A stretch of DNA of 64,000 nt. Source: Clostridiaceae bacterium Marseille-Q4145 (GTDB lineage: Bacteria; Bacillota; Clostridia; Lachnospirales; Lachnospiraceae). Below the pieces are notes generated by a model. The model searched no databases, had not been told where the DNA came from, and worked only from the letters and a program-made list of their open reading frames with translations. This document shows positions 29,172 to 37,047 of this stretch, one piece after another. The stretch lies in NCBI GenBank assembly GCA_018223365.1, contig JAGTTP010000001.1, positions 1,830,410-1,894,409 of the forward strand, written 5' to 3'. Each line of letters begins with the position of its first letter. Position 1 is the stretch's first letter. The translations under genes were made by a program, and so were the position numbers.

Positions 29172-29669
29172 ATGCAGAAAAATGTAACTAAAAAAATGGC
29201 ACTGACTGCCATGCTGGCCTGTCTGGCCTTCGTCCTGAACACCTTTGTCTATTTCCCGGCCATGGCACCGTTCCAGCACTGCGTGGATGTCATTGCAGCG
29301 GTTCTGGTAGGCCCTTGGTATGGATTCGCGGCAGCCCTTTTATGCGGCATTATGAGAATGTTGTCCGGCCGTACCATTCAGGCAGTTACCGGAGCAATCT
29401 ATGGACCGATTCTGGGAGGCCTGATTTATAAGAAGACGAAAAATATTTATCTGGTATGGATTGGAGAAGTCATCGGAACCGGATTTTTCGGAGCCATGTC
29501 TTCTTATCCGTTGATGAAAATGTTCTACGGACTGGATGCCCAGTCCCCGTTTTACTATATTCCGTTCTATACCCCGTCTGCAGTGGTAGGAGCAGCTATG
29601 GGTGTGGCAATCCTGGTGATCTTAAAGAAAACGGCTGTGCTTGGACGGATGCAGAATGAGCTGGCGTAA
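29172..29669 (+). CDS. thiW: ThiW, thiazole/thiamine precursor ECF transporter S component
   Basis: 165-residue membrane protein with five to six hydrophobic segments and the ThiW features FVYFPAMAPFQHCVDVIAAV and GRTIQAVTGAIYGPILGGLI. It is believed to import hydroxyethylthiazole with a shared ECF energising module, which is not in this window. ATG 29172 is preferred because GAGGAG lies nine nt before it, while ATG 29166 would be too close. It is the first gene under the TPP riboswitch. Confidence 0.9.
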   Translation: MQKNVTKKMALTAMLACLAFVLNTFVYFPAMAPFQHCVDVIAAVLVGPWYGFAAALLCGIMRMLSGRTIQAVTGAIYGPILGGLIYKKTKNIYLVWIGEVIGTGFFGAMSSYPLMKMFYGLDAQSPFYYIPFYTPSAVVGAAMGVAILVILKKTAVLGRMQNELA

Positions 29670-29684
29670 GGAGACAAAGGTTTT

Positions 29685-30509
29685 ATGAACAAGTATGCAG
29701 AGGCATTACATCTGGTGCGGGAAAAGGAACCGCTGGTGCAGTGCATTACCAATTTTGTGACGGTCAATGACTGTGCCAATATCATTCTGGCAGCAGGCGG
29801 CTCTCCGTCTATGGCGCATGACGTCCGGGAGGCGGCAGAGGCAGCCAGAAATGCCCGGGCACTGGTCTGCAATATGGGAGCCATTGAAGATGCCCCGTCC
29901 ATGATTCTGGCCGGAAAAGAGATGAACAAGCTTGGTCGTCCGGTTGTTCTGGATCCGGTAGCAGCAGGCGGAACGAGCCTTCGAAGAGAAGTGGCAGCAG
30001 AATTGTTAAAAGAAGTGAAGTTCAGCTCCATTCGTGGAAATGCGTCAGAGATCCGTTATCTGGCAGGACAGCAGACCGCCGGAAGTGGTGTGGATGTAAG
30101 CGCCCTTGATAAGATTATGGAAGAGAATCTCAAAGAAGCAGCAGAGATGGTGCGGGCACTTGCGGAACGCACGGGAAGTGTCATTGCTGTTTCAGGAAAG
30201 CTGGATCTGGTATCCGATGGGAAAGAAACGGCAGTCCTCAGAAATGGATGTGCAACTATGGCGCGGATTACGGGCAGCGGTTGTATGCTGACTTCCATGA
30301 TCGGTGCATTTTGCGGAGCCATGCCGGAAGACTGCTTTACGGCAACAGTGGCAGCCATGAGCGTGATGGGAATCAGCGGAGAGGTGGCAGAGGCACGCCG
30401 TATCAAAAACGGAACAGGCAATGCTACATTCCGGACAGATTTGATTGATGCTGTATTTAATATGACAGAAGAACAATTGGTGGAGGGAATGCAATATGAA
30501 ATACTCTAA
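29685..30509 (+). CDS. thiM: Hydroxyethylthiazole kinase
   Basis: 274-residue ribokinase-fold enzyme phosphorylating 4-methyl-5-hydroxyethylthiazole in thiamine salvage. It shows PLVQCITNFVTVNDCANIIL at residues 16-35, VLDPVAAGGTSLR near 88 and the anion-hole motif ITGSGCMLTSMIGAFCG near 197. It pairs with ThiW upstream and overlaps thiE by 14 nt. Confidence 0.95.
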   Translation: MNKYAEALHLVREKEPLVQCITNFVTVNDCANIILAAGGSPSMAHDVREAAEAARNARALVCNMGAIEDAPSMILAGKEMNKLGRPVVLDPVAAGGTSLRREVAAELLKEVKFSSIRGNASEIRYLAGQQTAGSGVDVSALDKIMEENLKEAAEMVRALAERTGSVIAVSGKLDLVSDGKETAVLRNGCATMARITGSGCMLTSMIGAFCGAMPEDCFTATVAAMSVMGISGEVAEARRIKNGTGNATFRTDLIDAVFNMTEEQLVEGMQYEIL

Positions 30510-31155
30510 AGAAGAGATCCGGAAATCCATGCTGCTTTATGCAGTAACCGACCGGATGTGGTTAAAGGAAGGCGAAAAATTGACAGATGTATGCAAAAAT
30601 GTGCTGGAGCATGGGGCAACATTTCTGCAGATCCGGGAGAAAGACCTGGATGAGGGAACCTTTGAGCAGGAAGCAGAGGAACTGAAAGGTCTGTGTGCCC
30701 AGTATCATGTGCCTTTTGTGGTAAATGACAGCGTGGAGATTGCCATCGACATTGATGCAGATGGCGTCCATGTGGGCCAGTCCGATATTAAAGGAAGAGA
30801 TATCCGTGCCATGATCGGTCCGGATAAAATTCTGGGAATTTCCGCCGGAACCGTAGAAGAAGCACAGGCTGCAGAAAAAGCAGGTGCAGACTATATTGGT
30901 GTCGGTGCTGTGTTTGGAACCAGTACCAAGAAAAATGCAAGAAATCTTTCCAAAGAAAAGTTAAAAGAGATCAGCAGCTCTGTATCCATTCCGGTGGTAG
31001 CCATCGGCGGCATTAACGCTTCCAATGTGGAAGAACTCTCCGGATGTGGCGTGGACGGAGTTGCAGTAGTATCTGCCATTTTTGCAGCGAAGGATCCGGG
31101 AGCAGCTACAGAGCATCTGAAAACACTGGCAGCAGAGATGGTGAGCCATGAATAA
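30496..31155 (+). CDS. thiE: Thiamine phosphate synthase
   Basis: 219-residue TIM-barrel enzyme joining hydroxymethylpyrimidine diphosphate to thiazole phosphate. It shows LQIREKDLDEGTF near residue 46, PFVVNDSVEIAIDIDADGVH with VGQSDI near 75-98, YIGVGAVFGTSTKKNA near 137 and VAIGGINASNVEEL near 171. The gene overlaps thiM upstream and the HAD gene downstream. Confidence 0.95.
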   Translation: MKYSKEEIRKSMLLYAVTDRMWLKEGEKLTDVCKNVLEHGATFLQIREKDLDEGTFEQEAEELKGLCAQYHVPFVVNDSVEIAIDIDADGVHVGQSDIKGRDIRAMIGPDKILGISAGTVEEAQAAEKAGADYIGVGAVFGTSTKKNARNLSKEKLKEISSSVSIPVVAIGGINASNVEELSGCGVDGVAVVSAIFAAKDPGAATEHLKTLAAEMVSHE

Positions 31156-31798
31156 GCCGTATGCAATTTTTGATATGGACGGAACCTTGGTAGATTCCAT
31201 GGGATTCTGGAAGCGTCTGGCTTTTGAATATCTGGAAAGCCATGGGGTGAAAAAAGTGTCAGCAGAGATTCTGGAACGTATCAAGCCTATGACGATGACA
31301 GAGTCAGCAGCACTTTTTATCAGCGAATATGGTCTTTTGGGAACACCGGAGAGCGTGGCAGCGGATATGAATACCATGATGGATGAACATTACCGGAATG
31401 ACATCCCGCTGAAACCAGGAGTAAAGGAATATTTAACAAAATTAAAGGCAGCGGGAGTCCGTATGTGCGTGGCATCAGCCACAGCAGAACCACTCATGAA
31501 AGCCTGTCTGGAACGTCTTGATGTTCTTGCTGATTTTGAATTTCTGCTCTCCTGCGAGACTGTAGGGGCAGGAAAGAAGCAGCCGGATGTCTATCTGGAA
31601 TCCATAAGACGGATGGGTGCAAAAGCGGCAGAGACGGCTGTTTATGAAGATGCCATCTATGCGGCAGAGACGGCAAAACGGGCAGGATTTTATGTGGCAG
31701 GTGTTCAGGATGAGAGTAACACAGACTGCTGGGAGAAGATGAAACAGCTGGCAGATGAAGTGATAGAAGACTGGAAGTCTGCGGCAGCGGATTTGTAA
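31148..31798 (+). CDS. HAD family hydrolase
   Basis: 216-residue HAD phosphatase. Motif I is FDMDGTLVDSM (residues 8-18), motif II lies in CVASATAEP near 115 and motif IV in VYEDAIYAAETAKRAGFYV near 171, where a usual GD(S/A) is replaced by YEDA. The cap is of the small alpha-helical type. Inside the thiamine operon, it may act on thiamine phosphates or pathway intermediates, but this is inference from position only. Confidence 0.85.
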   Translation: MNKPYAIFDMDGTLVDSMGFWKRLAFEYLESHGVKKVSAEILERIKPMTMTESAALFISEYGLLGTPESVAADMNTMMDEHYRNDIPLKPGVKEYLTKLKAAGVRMCVASATAEPLMKACLERLDVLADFEFLLSCETVGAGKKQPDVYLESIRRMGAKAAETAVYEDAIYAAETAKRAGFYVAGVQDESNTDCWEKMKQLADEVIEDWKSAAADL

Positions 31799-31813
31799 AA
31801 GGAGAAGAAAGAT

Positions 31814-32116
31814 ATGACAAGTGTAGCAATTCAGGTACTGCCATCGGCAGAAAATGATCAGGAGCTTTGCAGAATCGTAGATGAGGTCATTGCTTATATT
31901 GCAGGCACTGGTCTTCGCTATGAAGTGGGTCCCTTTGAAACCACCATCGAGGGAGATGATTATGACCAGTTGATGGATATTGTCAAGGAATGCCAGCACG
32001 TGGCAGTCCGCGCAGGGGCGAAGAAGGTGTCCGCTTACGTAAAAGTGGTATATCGCCCGGAGGGTGAAATCCTTTCTATTGACCAGAAGATCGGCAAATA
32101 TAAGAAAAACAAATAG
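31814..32116 (+). CDS. Thiamine-binding protein, MTH1187/YkoF type
   Basis: 100-residue protein of the PF01910 (Thiamine_BP) family, a ferredoxin-like fold that binds thiamine or its pyrimidine part. The family features are AIQVLPSAEN at the start, YIAGTGLRYEVGPFETTIEG near 34-53 and VKVVYRPEG near the end. Its place inside the riboswitch-controlled operon agrees with the role. Confidence 0.85.
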   Translation: MTSVAIQVLPSAENDQELCRIVDEVIAYIAGTGLRYEVGPFETTIEGDDYDQLMDIVKECQHVAVRAGAKKVSAYVKVVYRPEGEILSIDQKIGKYKKNK

Positions 32117-32126
32117 GGTTTGAAGT

Positions 32127-32693
32127 ATGCATGCATTTATTATGACCGCCGACAAGGCGCTGAAGAAATTAAAAGAGGGAAATGCAAAATACCTGAATGC
32201 GGAGACCAGCCGGGGAAATATTTCCCGTATGCTCCGAAAATATACGCATGAAAATGGACAGCATCCTTATGCGATTATCATTACCTGTTCGGATTCCCGT
32301 GTGATTCCGGAGAGTATTTTTTCGGCAGGCCTGGGAGATCTCTTTGTGATTCGTGTGGCGGGAAATGTGATCGATGACCATCAGCTGGGAAGCATCGAGT
32401 ATGCGGCGGACCATCTGGGAAGCCCGCTTATCGTAGTGCTTGGACATACGTTCTGCGGTGCGGTGGATGCGGCCATCAACCATGACCCGCAGGGATATAT
32501 CAAATACATTACTGATGAGATTAAGCTGGCCATCGGGGATGAGACGGATGATTTCAAAGCCTGCTGTCTCAATGTGCAGCGCAGTATCGATATGATTGAA
32601 CACAGTCTGGAAATCCATCAGATTGAGGAAGAAGGACTGCGGGTTGTCGGGGCCGTCTATCATATCGAGGATGGAAGGGTAGAATTCATCTGA
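32127..32693 (+). CDS. Beta-class carbonic anhydrase
   Basis: 188-residue enzyme interconverting CO2 and bicarbonate. Zinc ligands and catalytic pair appear as CSDSRV near residue 53 (Cys and the Asp-Arg dyad) and GHTFCGAV near 109 (His and Cys). It follows the thiamine gene by 10 nt and so is probably read from the same transcript, though its role in thiamine metabolism is not evident. A bidirectional terminator follows. Confidence 0.92.
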   Translation: MHAFIMTADKALKKLKEGNAKYLNAETSRGNISRMLRKYTHENGQHPYAIIITCSDSRVIPESIFSAGLGDLFVIRVAGNVIDDHQLGSIEYAADHLGSPLIVVLGHTFCGAVDAAINHDPQGYIKYITDEIKLAIGDETDDFKACCLNVQRSIDMIEHSLEIHQIEEEGLRVVGAVYHIEDGRVEFI

Positions 32694-32713
32694 CAGGAGA
32701 AGGGGTATGATAT

Positions 32714-32751
32714 AAAAATGGTTCCGGAGATTATCTCCGGAACCATTTTTT
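32714..32751. terminator. Bidirectional terminator between thiamine and biotin operons
   Basis: Perfect 17-bp stem (AAAAATGGTTCCGGAGA and its complement) with a 3-nt loop and A/T tracts on both sides, so it works for the + strand thiamine operon and the minus strand biotin operon. The loop TTA is the bioA stop codon read on the minus strand. Confidence 0.93.
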
Positions 32752-33918
32752 CATGACGTCATAAATCTGTATTAGTTCATCTTCTTTGATGATATAAGGC
32801 ATCATCGTATACATACAGGTCAGGAACGGACGGCTGAAGACCCCGTGTTCATAGGCGAACTGCTGGAATCCGTCCAGAGTGGCAGGATCGTAGACATCCA
32901 CACAGGTGCAGCCACCCATAATGCGGATCTCACGGATTCTGGGATCGGTAAATCCGTCCATTTCCCGGTGGGAGATCTCCGTGATCCGGTGGATTTTGCT
33001 CATGTAATCTTCCCGCTCAAAGATCTCAATGCCTTTCAAGGCGACTGCGCAGGCAAGAGGATTTCCCATAAAAGTAGGGCCGTGCATCAGTGCTTTCCGG
33101 TCGTCATCACTGTAAAACGCTTCAAAGACTTTATGGTTGGCAACTGTTACGGCATGACCGATATAGCCGCCGGTCAGTGCCTTGCCTAAGACTAGAATGT
33201 CCGGAAGTACCTCGTCAGCCACAAAACGATAGCCGGTGCGGCCGAATCCGGTGGCTACCTCGTCAAAAATCAGCAGTACATCATATTCTGTACAGAGCTC
33301 TCTGGCACGTTTCAGGAATGCAAGATCATACATCCGCATACCTCCTGCACCTTGCAGAAGAGGTTCCACGATAAAGGAATTCAGCTGATCGTGGTAACGG
33401 GCAAAGGCTTCTTCCAGAGCCGCGATCTCAGTGGGAATATGGATGACGCCTTCTTTTTTATCAAAAGCGAAATGATAGTCTTCATCATCACCGACTTCCA
33501 TGGCTTTAAATGTATCTCCATGGTAAGCATGGGTAAGAGCCAGTACCAGCGGGCGTTTCCGGCCCTGATTGGTATTGTACTGAAGTGCCATTTTCAGGGA
33601 AACTTCTACAGCTACACTGCCGGAATCAGAGAAGAAGCAGTAGTCAAGATCACCGGGGAGGAAGCTTTCCAGTTTGTCAGAGAGCTTCTGTACCGGATCA
33701 TGGGTCAGACCACCCAGCATGACATGGCAGAAGTGATCAGCCTGTTCTTTGATGGCGGCAGTCAGTTCCGGATGTTTGTAACCGTGGATCATGCACCACC
33801 AGGAAGAAACAGAATCAATGAGCTTCTGATCCTCTGTATAGAGATAGACTCCGTCTGCATCCACGATTTTGTAAGGTTCCCGCATGGTTTTCATTTGTTC
33901 ATAAGGATACCAGATCAT
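32731..33918 (-). CDS. bioA: Adenosylmethionine-8-amino-7-oxononanoate aminotransferase
   Basis: PLP aminotransferase making 7,8-diaminopelargonate for biotin. It shows SVSSWWCMIHGYKHPEL near residue 36, SDSGSVAVEVSLKMAL near 97, FDEVATGFGRTG near 220 and the PLP lysine in LVLGKALTGGY near 246. At 395 residues it is shorter than the 420-450 usual for BioA, but all main motifs are present. The last codons form one arm of the operon terminator. The ATG directly follows the bioD stop codon. Confidence 0.92.
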   Translation of the reverse strand: MIWYPYEQMKTMREPYKIVDADGVYLYTEDQKLIDSVSSWWCMIHGYKHPELTAAIKEQADHFCHVMLGGLTHDPVQKLSDKLESFLPGDLDYCFFSDSGSVAVEVSLKMALQYNTNQGRKRPLVLALTHAYHGDTFKAMEVGDDEDYHFAFDKKEGVIHIPTEIAALEEAFARYHDQLNSFIVEPLLQGAGGMRMYDLAFLKRARELCTEYDVLLIFDEVATGFGRTGYRFVADEVLPDILVLGKALTGGYIGHAVTVANHKVFEAFYSDDDRKALMHGPTFMGNPLACAVALKGIEIFEREDYMSKIHRITEISHREMDGFTDPRIREIRIMGGCTCVDVYDPATLDGFQQFAYEHGVFSRPFLTCMYTMMPYIIKEDELIQIYDVMKKWFRR

Positions 33919-34611
33919 TTATTTCACCTCGTCATAAAGCGCACAGAGTGCGTCGATATTCATATCAAGTTCCGTGTCACCGTCCTGCACCTTTGCCAGT
34001 GTCGGCAGTCCTGTCATATGTTCGCACATGAAAATATTGTCGTCCTCCATCACATCGCCCGGATGGTAATGATTGAAAATAATTCCTTTCAGCGGCAATC
34101 CGTGGGTTTTCATGTATTCTGCGGTCAGTACTACGCTGTTGATGGTGCCAAGTCCGGCATCTGCTATGAGAATACTGGAAAGATGGAGCTCTTTCACCAC
34201 ATCTTCCAACTGAATTCTCGCCTCGTCAAAGCAGATGGGGCAGAGAATGCCACCGCTTCCTTCTACCGTTACATAGTCGTAGACTGCTGTTACATCTGCA
34301 AATCCATGCGTTACTACATCCATCACCACCGGATTTCCCTCCAGGCGGGATGCCAGGTGCGGAGAATAAGCATGCTCATAGACATAGGGACACATGGAAG
34401 TAAGAGACTGATCGATGCCGCTCATGGTCTGAACTGCCAGGGCGTCTCCCGGGATTAAGGTACCGTCAGGACGTCTGTCATTACCGCTCATGGCTGCTTT
34501 ATAATAGGCAGGATTTTTTTGGGCTTCCTGAAGCTTTTTAACAATCAGACCGGTAATATACGTTTTCCCGGTATCTGTGCCGGTACCGGTGACAAAAAGT
34601 GCTTTGCTCAT
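33919..34611 (-). CDS. bioD: Dethiobiotin synthetase
   Basis: 230-residue ATP-dependent ligase closing the ureido ring of dethiobiotin. The P-loop is FVTGTGTDTGKTYITGL at residues 6-22, and VEGSGGILCPI near 116 is the second conserved motif. Its ribosome site GGAAGGAGG lies in the end of bioB, four nt separate the two genes, and bioA starts immediately after its stop. Confidence 0.94.
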   Translation of the reverse strand: MSKALFVTGTGTDTGKTYITGLIVKKLQEAQKNPAYYKAAMSGNDRRPDGTLIPGDALAVQTMSGIDQSLTSMCPYVYEHAYSPHLASRLEGNPVVMDVVTHGFADVTAVYDYVTVEGSGGILCPICFDEARIQLEDVVKELHLSSILIADAGLGTINSVVLTAEYMKTHGLPLKGIIFNHYHPGDVMEDDNIFMCEHMTGLPTLAKVQDGDTELDMNIDALCALYDEVK

Positions 34612-34615
34612 GGCA

Positions 34616-35599
34616 TTATGCCTCCTTCCAGTAGTCCGGAGTTACATCACGGCCCAGATTTGTCAGCATCTGACGGTCGCTCCGGATCGTGGCACAGGCA
34701 GCCGTGGTCAGCATATTTCCGGTAATAGTAGCAGATGCTCCAGCCTGAAAGGCTTTTTCTCCATCGTTGGTCAGAAGTGCACGTCCGGCAGCCAGACGAA
34801 TATTGGCGTCCGGATTGATGTAGCGGAAGAAAGCAATGGTTCTCAGGATATCTTCTTCGGAAAGTTCCTTAAGATGTTCGAGAGGTGTCCCAGGAATGGG
34901 CATCAGAGCATTGATGGGAATGGAATCAATTCCCAGTTCAGCCAGACTGACAGCCATGTCGAGACGGTCTTCCCAAGTCTCGCCCATGCCGATGATACCT
35001 CCGGAACAGGCACACATGCCTTCTGCTTTTACTTTTTTCAGAGTCTCAATTTTCATGTCATAGGTATGGGTAGTGCAGATATTCGGGAAATTTCTCCGGG
35101 AGGTCTCGATGTTATGGTGATAGCTGGTCACGCCTGCTTCGTGGAGACGGTGCAGCTGCTCAGCAGAGAGAAATCCCATGGAAGCACAAAGGTCAATCTT
35201 ACATTCCCGGTGCATGGTCTCATATGCGTGGATGGCTTTATCAAATTCTTTTCCAGTCAGTGCTTTTCCGGCGGTGACAATGGAGAAGCGGTTCACACCT
35301 TCAGATTCATTGAGTTTGCAGAGCTCAACGATTTTTTCTTCCGGCAGAAAATCGTAGATTTCACAGTTGGTATGATGATGTGCGGACTGGGCACAGTATT
35401 TGCAGTCTTCCGGGCAGCGTCCGCTTCGTCCGTTGATGATGGAACAAAGATCCACCTTATCACCGATGCGTGCTTCGCGGATCTGGTCTGCTCCTTTACA
35501 AAGATCGTCAAGATCGCAGGTAAGGAAGAAGGAAAGATCATCTTCTCTGGTCAGTCTTCTCCCGTCAATAATTTCTTTTGCAAGTGCAAGTACATCCAT
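34616..35599 (-). CDS. bioB: Biotin synthase
   Basis: 327-residue radical SAM enzyme inserting sulfur into dethiobiotin. The CxxxCxxC cluster motif is GRCPEDCKYCAQS near residue 55, followed by RFSIVTAGK, YHHNIETSRRNFPNIC and GGIIGMGETWEDRLDMA. ATG at 35599 follows GAGGAGACA and gives the normal length; the longer open frame overlaps bioY. The order is bioY-bioB-bioD-bioA. Confidence 0.95.
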   Translation of the reverse strand: MDVLALAKEIIDGRRLTREDDLSFFLTCDLDDLCKGADQIREARIGDKVDLCSIINGRSGRCPEDCKYCAQSAHHHTNCEIYDFLPEEKIVELCKLNESEGVNRFSIVTAGKALTGKEFDKAIHAYETMHRECKIDLCASMGFLSAEQLHRLHEAGVTSYHHNIETSRRNFPNICTTHTYDMKIETLKKVKAEGMCACSGGIIGMGETWEDRLDMAVSLAELGIDSIPINALMPIPGTPLEHLKELSEEDILRTIAFFRYINPDANIRLAAGRALLTNDGEKAFQAGASATITGNMLTTAACATIRSDRQMLTNLGRDVTPDYWKEA

Positions 35600-35625
35600 G
35601 TTGTGTCTCCTCGTAGATTCAGGTT

Positions 35626-36201
35626 TTATAATTTTGCAGTTGTTTTTGCCGGGTACAGGGCGTGAAGGCCGATGACCGGACGCACCCGTTTGGCAATGAC
35701 AGCTCCTAAGATACTTAAAGCGATATCTCCCGGTACGGCCAGCAGGAAGCAATAGAGAAACAGCGGCCATACACCGATTGGAGTGTTGATCACATAATTA
35801 CAGATAATGTAGTAATATATCATACCGAAAGCATAGACTACCATCAGTCCGGCAAGATTTGCGAAAAGATAACGAAGGATCGTCTTTTTCTTCATATGCT
35901 CAGCAATCCATCCGGTAACGAAGGTACCGACTACAAAGCCGATGATATAACCGAAGCTTGGTTTCAATACATACCAGAGACCGCCGCCTTCGGTAAAGAT
36001 AGGAAGTCCTGCAAGACCAAGCACCATGTAAGCGAAAACCGACAGGGAACCAAGGCGTGCGCCCAGGAGCAGTCCAGCCAGCATGGTAAAGAGATATTGT
36101 AACGTAAAGGGAACCACCGGGACAGGAATTTTAATAAAAGCGCCCACGGCAATGAGTGCGGTAAAGAGTCCGCAGTAGATAATAGATTTTGTCTTTGTCA
36201 T
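35626..36201 (-). CDS. bioY: Biotin transporter BioY
   Basis: 191-residue membrane protein, S component of the biotin ECF transporter, with about six hydrophobic segments. The family sequence PVPVVPFTLQYLFTMLAGLL lies at residues 27-46, followed by GARLGSLSVFAYMVLGLAGLPIF-type residues and GYIIGFV. ATG 36201 follows GGAGG and lies at the edge of a BirA operator. It is the first gene of the biotin operon. Confidence 0.93.
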   Translation of the reverse strand: MTKTKSIIYCGLFTALIAVGAFIKIPVPVVPFTLQYLFTMLAGLLLGARLGSLSVFAYMVLGLAGLPIFTEGGGLWYVLKPSFGYIIGFVVGTFVTGWIAEHMKKKTILRYLFANLAGLMVVYAFGMIYYYIICNYVINTPIGVWPLFLYCFLLAVPGDIALSILGAVIAKRVRPVIGLHALYPAKTTAKL

Positions 36202-36233
36202 TTGTAAACCTCCATAATCATTTCGGTTCACAA
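36202..36233 (-). promoter_or_regulatory. BirA operator O1 (bioY leader)
   Basis: On the minus strand TTGTGAACC, 14 nt, GGTTTACAA: the classic BirA box with conserved 14-nt spacing. It starts at the -10 box and runs up to the bioY start codon, covering the ribosome site. Confidence 0.92.
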
Positions 36234-36261
36234 TTATAAAAGCGGGAAAACAAATTGTCAA
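36233..36261 (-). promoter_or_regulatory. Consensus sigma-A promoter of the biotin operon
   Basis: On the minus strand TTGACA (36261-36256), a 17-bp spacer and TATAAT (36238-36233), a perfect consensus promoter. BirA boxes cover both its ends. Confidence 0.93.
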
Positions 36262-36286
36262 CTAAAAATAATTAGGAGGTTAACAA
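36255..36286 (+). promoter_or_regulatory. BirA operator O2 overlapping the -35 box
   Basis: TTGTCAACT, 14 nt, GGTTAACAA on the + strand, a second BirA box that overlaps the biotin promoter -35. On the + strand it also carries TAGGAGG followed by ATG at 36288, but the frame stops after three codons (Met-Asn-Leu). Confidence 0.85.
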
Positions 36287-36292
36287 ATGAAC

Positions 36293-36784
36293 TTATAACT
36301 CGTGGTAGTAAGGACAGATGTCCTCATAATGACCGTCTTTCATCCGGAAACCACCGGGAATCACGCCCAGCTGGATAAAGCCAAGACGTTCATAGAGATG
36401 TCTCGCGTGAATATTGCTGGCAACAACAGCATTAAACTGCAGGATGCGGAAGCCATGGAGTTTTCCCTGAATAAGACAGTCGGAGACCAGTTTCTCTCCG
36501 ATATGAAGTCCCCTTGCCTGGGAGCTGACTGCATAGCTGGCATTGCAGATATGACCGCACCGGCCGATATTATTAGGATGAAGAATGTAAAGTCCCAGAA
36601 CATTCCCAGTGTCCGTATCCTCTGCTACAGCAGTGTATGTCTGCTCAGCAAAAAATGCTTTGCCGGTTTCCGCATTCAGAAAATCTTCCTGGGGGAAAGC
36701 AACTCCGTCCTCCACGACCTCGTTCCAGATCTGATTCATAGCAGGAAGATCTGTGTTCTGATATGCTCTGATGATAATATTCAT
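36293..36784 (-). CDS. GNAT family N-acetyltransferase
   Basis: 163-residue GNAT protein related to phosphinothricin-type acetyltransferases: NIIIRAYQNTDLPAMNQIWN at the start, the acetyl-CoA region VSSQARGLHIGEKLVSDCL (residues 87-105), and RHLYERLGFIQLGVIPGGFR near the end. The substrate is unknown. The ATG follows GGAGGGA. Its stop codon lies seven nt from the BirA O2 box. Its leader contains repeat copy R2 behind a good promoter. Confidence 0.87.
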   Translation of the reverse strand: MNIIIRAYQNTDLPAMNQIWNEVVEDGVAFPQEDFLNAETGKAFFAEQTYTAVAEDTDTGNVLGLYILHPNNIGRCGHICNASYAVSSQARGLHIGEKLVSDCLIQGKLHGFRILQFNAVVASNIHARHLYERLGFIQLGVIPGGFRMKDGHYEDICPYYHEL

Positions 36785-36831
36785 GATGGTATCCCTCCGA
36801 ATTGTAGGTGATAGTTCCGTGCAGCCCTTTC

Positions 36832-36966
36832 GGAAGAGACAGGCTGTGAGCGGAACCGCTCGCGCTAAGTCCTCGATCCAGCGGTACTAACATTCGAACA
36901 TCGCAGAGCGCTCGTTCTCATGAAGTACCGGGACTGCGGACGTTCCTTTCACAGCCTGTCTCTTCC
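36832..36966 (-). repeat. Structured palindromic repeat, copy R2
   Basis: Minus-strand copy of the element. The core from GGAACGTCC to GCGGTTCC is enclosed by a 25-nt arm pair (GGAAGAGACAGGCTGTGA and its complement) that differs from the other copies, and further pairing GTGCAG/CTGCAC extends the hairpin to 36819-36979. The inner helix is CAT/ATG with flanking GA/GA. It lies in the leader of the GNAT gene in sense orientation. Confidence 0.88.
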
Positions 36967-36998
36967 ATCGGGTCTGCACACCGACAAACTATAGTCGT

Positions 36999-37027
36999 AT
37001 TATAAAACCACGAAAAAAATTTGCCAA
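36999..37027 (-). promoter_or_regulatory. Promoter reading through R2 into the GNAT gene
   Basis: On the minus strand TTGGCA, 17-bp spacer, TATAAT. The -10 box lies about 20 nt upstream of the extended R2 hairpin. Confidence 0.75.
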
Positions 37028-37047
37028 GTGCTTGCTGAAAGAAAAGA

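Noticed and set aside
33352..35665. Two long + strand frames (over 360 codons each) across bioA, bioD and bioB
   Set aside because: Antisense to three well-conserved biotin genes with operon spacing; compositionally His/Cys/Phe-rich, typical of shadows.
36288..36299. Three-codon + strand reading frame (Met-Asn-Leu) after BirA O2
   Set aside because: Too short to be called a gene; treated as a possible vestige of a deleted divergent gene only.
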